Below, one piece after another: positions 60,805 through 64,000 of a DNA stretch of 64,000 nt. Position numbers and translations under genes: made by a program. Position 1 is the first letter of the stretch. Every line of letters starts with the position of its first letter. The stretch spans positions 558,001-622,000 of the forward strand of contig NZ_CP029188.1 in assembly GCF_003097515.1 (NCBI RefSeq). The letters run 5' to 3'. The notes beneath the pieces were generated by a model. It worked only from the letters and a program-made list of their open reading frames with translations, was not told the origin of the DNA and did no database searches. Source of the DNA: Streptomyces tirandamycinicus. GTDB lineage: Bacteria; Actinomycetota; Actinomycetes; Streptomycetales; Streptomycetaceae.

Positions 60805-62218
60805 GGCCGATCAGCTGCTCGATCGGGTCGATCGCGAAGTACACGACGAACAGGGCCGCCGTGGCCCAGAGCAGCGCGTGCACCTCACGCGCCTTGCCCA
60901 GCACCGTCTTGAGGACGACGTAGGCGATGAAGCCCGCGCCGATGCCGTTGGTGATGGAGTACGTGAACGGCATCACGGCGATGGTCAGGAACGCCGGAAT
61001 GGCGATCTCGAACGACAGCCAGTCGATGTGCCGCACCTGGGTCATCAGCAGGAAGCCGACCACGATCAGGGCGGGTGCGGCCGCCTGGGCGGGCACGATC
61101 GTGGCCAGTGGGGTGAGGAGCAGTGCCAGACCGAACAGCGCGCCGGTGACCACGTTGGCGAAGCCCGTGCGGGCGCCCTCGCCGACACCGGCGGCGGATT
61201 CGACGTAGGACGTGGCGGAGGAGGCGGAGGCCAGACCGCCGGCGGCCGCGGCCGCGCCGTCGATGAGCAGGATGCGGCCCAGGTGCGGCACGTCGCCCTT
61301 CTCGTCGAGCAGCCCGGCCTCGTTGGAGACGCCGACGACGGTGCCCATGGTGTCGAAGAAGTCGCTGAGCACCAGGGTGAAGACGAGCAACACGACGGTG
61401 ACGGCACTGACCTGCTCGAAGGCTCCGAAGAGGCTGAAGGAGCCGACGAGCCCGAAGTCCGGGAGGGCCACCAGGTCGTCCGGGACGGCCGGGACGGTCA
61501 GCCCCCAGGCGGCCGGGTCGATGTCGGCGATCGCGTCGACGACGACGGCGACGACGGTCATCGTGACGATGGACAGCAGGATCGCGCCGCGGACCTTCCG
61601 GGTCACCAGGGAGACGGTCAGCAGCACCCCGAGGCAGAAGACGAGCACCGGCCAGCCGGTCAGATGGCCGGTGGAGCCGAGCTGGACCGGCACGGTACCC
61701 GTTTCGCCGGGGATACGGGTCGCGAAGCCGGCGCCGACGAACCCGACGAAGGCGATGAACATCCCGATGCCGACGCTGATGGCCTGCTTGAGCTGCTGCG
61801 GGATGGCGTGCATGATCGCCTCCCGTAGACCCGTGGCGACCAGGACGCAGATCACGATGCCCTCGATCACCACCAGGCCCATCGCGTCGGGCCAGCTCAT
61901 CAAGGGTGCGATCTGGTAGGCGACCAGGGCGTTGAGGCCGAGGCCGGCCGCGATGGCGATGGGGACGTTGCCGCCGACGCCCATGATCACGGTCATCACG
62001 GCGGCGACCAGTGCGGTGACGGTGGCCAGCTGGGGAGCGGAGAGCTGGTTGCCGAACTTGTCCTGGGCACTGCCGAGGATGATCGGGTTGAGTACCAGGA
62101 TGTAGGCCATCGTGAAGAACGTGGCGATTCCGCCCCGCACTTCGCGGGCGACGGTCGATCCCCGCTCGGAGACGCGGAAGTAGCGGTCGAGCGCGTTTCG
62201 CGTCTGCGTTTCCGGCAT
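60797..62218 (-). CDS. NCS2 (AzgA/PbuG-type) purine permease
   Basis: 473 residues from ATG 62218 with about 13 helices. NCS2/AzgA motifs: REVRGGIATFFTMAYILVLNPIILG, GLGLNALVAYQIAP, VVIEGIVICVLVATGLREAIMHAIPQQLKQAISVGIGMFIAFVG, DFFDTMGTVVGVSNEAGLLDEKG and SATSYVESAAGVGEGARTGFANVVTG. It takes up guanine, hypoxanthine or adenine with protons. No purine riboswitch was seen in the 317-bp upstream region. Its 3' end overlaps the small membrane protein gene by 8 bp. Confidence 0.93.
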   Translation of the reverse strand: MPETQTRNALDRYFRVSERGSTVAREVRGGIATFFTMAYILVLNPIILGSAQDKFGNQLSAPQLATVTALVAAVMTVIMGVGGNVPIAIAAGLGLNALVAYQIAPLMSWPDAMGLVVIEGIVICVLVATGLREAIMHAIPQQLKQAISVGIGMFIAFVGFVGAGFATRIPGETGTVPVQLGSTGHLTGWPVLVFCLGVLLTVSLVTRKVRGAILLSIVTMTVVAVVVDAIADIDPAAWGLTVPAVPDDLVALPDFGLVGSFSLFGAFEQVSAVTVVLLVFTLVLSDFFDTMGTVVGVSNEAGLLDEKGDVPHLGRILLIDGAAAAAGGLASASSATSYVESAAGVGEGARTGFANVVTGALFGLALLLTPLATIVPAQAAAPALIVVGFLLMTQVRHIDWLSFEIAIPAFLTIAVMPFTYSITNGIGAGFIAYVVLKTVLGKAREVHALLWATAALFVVYFAIDPIEQLIGLR

Positions 62219-62535
62219 GGGCACTCCTCGACGGGTGGCGGTTCCGCGCGTATCGGACGGCTGGATTGTGCCCGCCGGGAGGGCCTCTCGGGTTTTCGCC
62301 ACGTTACCCGGCCGTGGCGTGACCCGACCGGACCCCCGGGGGCGCCGGAGCCTACAGCGTGGGAACGCGCCGGAACAGGGGCCGCCCGTGTCCGGGTTCG
62401 GGGCGGCGTCGATGGGGCGGCCGAACCGGAGGAGAGGACTCCGCCCGGGGCCGGCACCGGTTCGGCCCAAGGTACCGGCACCGGTTCGGCCCAAGGTAAG
62501 GGAACGGCAAAGCGACCTCGCTCGTTACCCCAGTC
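62219..62535. other. 317-bp divergent region with a 24-bp duplication
   Basis: Between the NCS2 permease and the TerD gene. Positions 62451-62474 are repeated exactly at 62475-62498. No gene or riboswitch is supported. Confidence 0.65.
62451..62498. repeat. Exact 24-bp tandem repeat before the TerD gene
   Basis: Two adjacent identical copies; the second ends 37 bp before the ATG. Confidence 0.9.
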
Positions 62536-63750
62536 ATGACAGCTATGACCCCCGGCTCGAACATCCCCCTGGCCGCCGCCCGCGTGGCGGTGGACGTCGC
62601 CGCTCCGGTGCGGCTCGACGTATCGGGCCTGCTGCTCACCGCCGACGGCAAGGTGCGCTCCGACGACGACTTCATCTTCTACAACCAGCCCTCGGGCCCC
62701 GGGGTGACATACCGGTCAGGCGGCGGCTCCGCGCCGGACGCGATCGTCGTCGACACCGCAGCCGTTCCGTCCGGCATCGAGAAGATCGTCGTCACCGCCA
62801 GCCCGGACGCCGCGGGGCAGACCTTCCAGGGCATCGAGCCCACCGCCACGATCCGCAACGCCGACGACGGCACGGCGCTGGCGACCTTCACCCCGCCGCG
62901 GCTGGGCGCGGAGACCGCCCTGGTCGTCGTGGAGATCTACCTGCGGAACGGGGCCTGGAAGGCGCGTGCCGTCGGCCAGGGGTACGCGAACGGGCTGGCC
63001 GGTATCGCCACCGACTTCGGGGTCTCGGTCGACGAGGAGCCGGCCGCCGCGCCCGCTCCGGCCGCACCGGCGGTCGCGCCGCCGGCTCCGGCGGCCGCGG
63101 CAACCCCTGCCCCCGCGTCCGCTCCAGCGGCCGCCCCCGCCCCCGCCGCGCCCGCGCCCGCGCCCGGCTCCGGCAAGATCAACCTCGACAAGGGGCGGGT
63201 CAGCCTCCAGAAGAACCAGACCGTCTCGCTCGTCAAGGGCGGCCGCCCGCTGCTCTCCCAGGTCAAGATGGGTCTGGGCTGGGAGCCCGCCTACCGGGGC
63301 CGGGACATCGACCTGGACGCCTCCGTGATCGCGTACGGCCCGCAGCGCAACCACCTCGACAGCTGCTACTTCGGAAAGCTGTCCATCCTGAACGGCGCGA
63401 TCAAGCACTCCGGCGACAATCTGACCGGCGAGGGGGCGGGCGACGACGAGGTCATCGTCGTGGATCTCGGCAGGCTCCCGGCCGACGCCACGGGACTGGT
63501 CTTCACCGTGAACTCCTTCTCGGGCCAGAAGTTCACCGAGGTCGCGAAGGCGTACTGCCGGCTGATCGACGCCGCGACGGGCGAGGAGCTGGTCCGCTTC
63601 GACCTCACCAGCGCCGAGCCGCAGACCGGGGTGATGATGGCGAAGCTCATCCGCCAGTTCTCGGGCGAGTGGGAGATGACCGCGATGGGCGAGTTCGTGA
63701 AGTCGCGCACGGTCCGGGGCATGGTCAAGCCGGCGGCCCAGGCACTGTGA
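62536..63750 (+). CDS. TerD-family protein with two TerD domains
   Basis: 404 residues from ATG 62536 (or ATG 62545). Domain 1 (about 1-165) has DVSGLLLTADGKVRSDDDFIFYNQPSGPGVTYR, with calcium-binding Asp residues, and VVEIYLRNGAWKARAVGQGYANGLAGIATDFGVSV. A Pro/Ala linker (165-212) leads to domain 2 (213-404): KINLDKGRVSLQKNQTVSLVK, MGLGWEPAYRGRDIDLDASVI, VIVVDLGRLPADATGLVFTVNSFSGQKFTEV. TerD proteins are calcium-binding stress proteins of the tellurite-resistance system, found in several copies in Streptomyces. There are no other ter genes here. Confidence 0.93.
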   Translation: MTAMTPGSNIPLAAARVAVDVAAPVRLDVSGLLLTADGKVRSDDDFIFYNQPSGPGVTYRSGGGSAPDAIVVDTAAVPSGIEKIVVTASPDAAGQTFQGIEPTATIRNADDGTALATFTPPRLGAETALVVVEIYLRNGAWKARAVGQGYANGLAGIATDFGVSVDEEPAAAPAPAAPAVAPPAPAAAATPAPASAPAAAPAPAAPAPAPGSGKINLDKGRVSLQKNQTVSLVKGGRPLLSQVKMGLGWEPAYRGRDIDLDASVIAYGPQRNHLDSCYFGKLSILNGAIKHSGDNLTGEGAGDDEVIVVDLGRLPADATGLVFTVNSFSGQKFTEVAKAYCRLIDAATGEELVRFDLTSAEPQTGVMMAKLIRQFSGEWEMTAMGEFVKSRTVRGMVKPAAQAL

Positions 63751-63770
63751 GTCCCGGCACACGCCTGAGT

Positions 63771-63801
63771 CCGGGCCGCCGCCGGTACCGCGGCGGCCCG
63801 G
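63771..63801. terminator. Two-way hairpin between TerD and the next gene
   Basis: Perfect 12-bp stem CCGGGCCGCCGC / GCGGCGGCCCGG with a 7-nt loop, between convergent genes. Confidence 0.82.
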
Positions 63802-63811
63802 GCGGGTGGGA

Positions 63812-64000
63812 TCAGAGCTTGACCAGTTTGGTGAACGGGCTCAGGATCCTCCCCTGCCGCCCTGAGAAGTCGACGAGGACGGCGTCGGCGCCCTCGACTC
63901 CGGTGACTCTTCCGAGTCCGAACTGATCATGCGACACCCGGTCTCCGACCTCGAACTGCTCGATCGGTGGGGCGGCCGGGCCGGGGCGGTGGAAGGGGCT
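63812..64000 (-). CDS. Small tudor-like-fold Streptomyces protein, 3' part
   Basis: Only the last 62 codons are in the window. They end FEVGDRVSHDQFGLGRVTGVEG ... LVDFSGRQGRILSPFTKLVKL. This resembles the short beta-barrel at the C-terminus of UvrD-like helicases and a family of small actinobacterial proteins that consist mainly of this fold. With the start outside the window I cannot tell which it is. It converges on the TerD gene across a shared hairpin. Confidence 0.65.
   Translation of the reverse strand, partial: SPFHRPGPAAPPIEQFEVGDRVSHDQFGLGRVTGVEGADAVLVDFSGRQGRILSPFTKLVKL

Noticed and set aside
60797..62535. Purine riboswitch before the NCS2 permease
   Set aside because: No three-way junction or conserved purine-aptamer bases are seen in the GC-rich leader.

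Overview
The window is about 72% GC with strong third-position GC bias. It carries paired TetR-controlled catabolic operons, a TAT-exported exo-muramidase, an LAATG sortase substrate, ectABCD and a tandem TerD gene. All of this points to the chromosome of a Streptomyces. From memory, the first half follows the S. coelicolor gene order around SCO1680-SCO1716 (gluconate permease to hmgA), and the second half follows SCO1847-SCO1875 (cobalamin cluster, LAETG protein, ectABCD, a penicillin-binding protein). The two blocks are joined within a few kilobases. I see no rRNA, tRNA, CRISPR array, insertion sequence or prophage.

Layout. 1-8.2 kb: end of a gluconate permease, a YedY-type molybdoenzyme with its cytochrome b, a TPR-like protein plus an APC permease, an FAD dehydrogenase, a NUDIX hydrolase and two DUF202 membrane proteins. 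8.2-15.2 kb: a quinone oxidoreductase, then a catabolic module of APH-type kinase plus acyl-CoA dehydrogenase (+) facing SDR, acyl-CoA synthetase and TetR (-), with related operators at both promoters. 15.3-23.4 kb: a NamZ-like muramidase, a zinc-ribbon protein, DUF1275, MaoC, two TetR regulators, an MHS transporter and a glycolipid-binding-domain protein. 23.4-35 kb: an alcohol/aldehyde dehydrogenase operon, a Mo-bisPGD oxidoreductase, homogentisate dioxygenase, a GntR regulator coupled to a stand-alone type ISP specificity domain, and a CoA transferase. 35-39 kb: a DUF4331 and TPR gene pair ending in a scrambled junction. 39-48.4 kb: cobalamin genes cobD (truncated), cobQ, chelatase ID, cobO, cobB, a CobE-CbiX fusion and cobC. 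48.5-54.8 kb: LAATG protein, amidohydrolase and ectABCD. 54.9-64 kb: a MarR/old yellow enzyme pair, class V aminotransferase, GNAT, PBP, a purine permease, a two-domain TerD protein and a partial gene.

How the parts work together. Operators can be read for several regulators. A 6-4-6 palindrome sits before maoC and before the TetR next to it. A 6-3-6 palindrome sits before the second TetR and before the aldehyde/alcohol dehydrogenase operon 5 kb away. ACCGACCGGTCGGT-like sites sit before the kinase/ACAD operon and the SDR/ligase/TetR operon, with weaker copies before the MHS transporter and the molybdoenzyme. A 10-8-10 palindrome covers the -10 of hmgA, and two 12-bp palindromes lie between the old yellow enzyme and MarR genes.

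Most unusual points. (1) An antisense fragment of NAD-glutamate dehydrogenase lies exactly where cobD loses its 5' part, apparently marking a large rearrangement or an assembly error. (2) The CobE and CbiX coding regions form one open frame, and the CbiX part has lost its expected histidines and Cys-rich tail. (3) The kinase/ACAD/SDR/ligase set resembles the levulinate/4-hydroxyacid (Lva, ACAD10/11) logic. (4) Many minisatellite-like repeats with units divisible by three occur within or beside genes.
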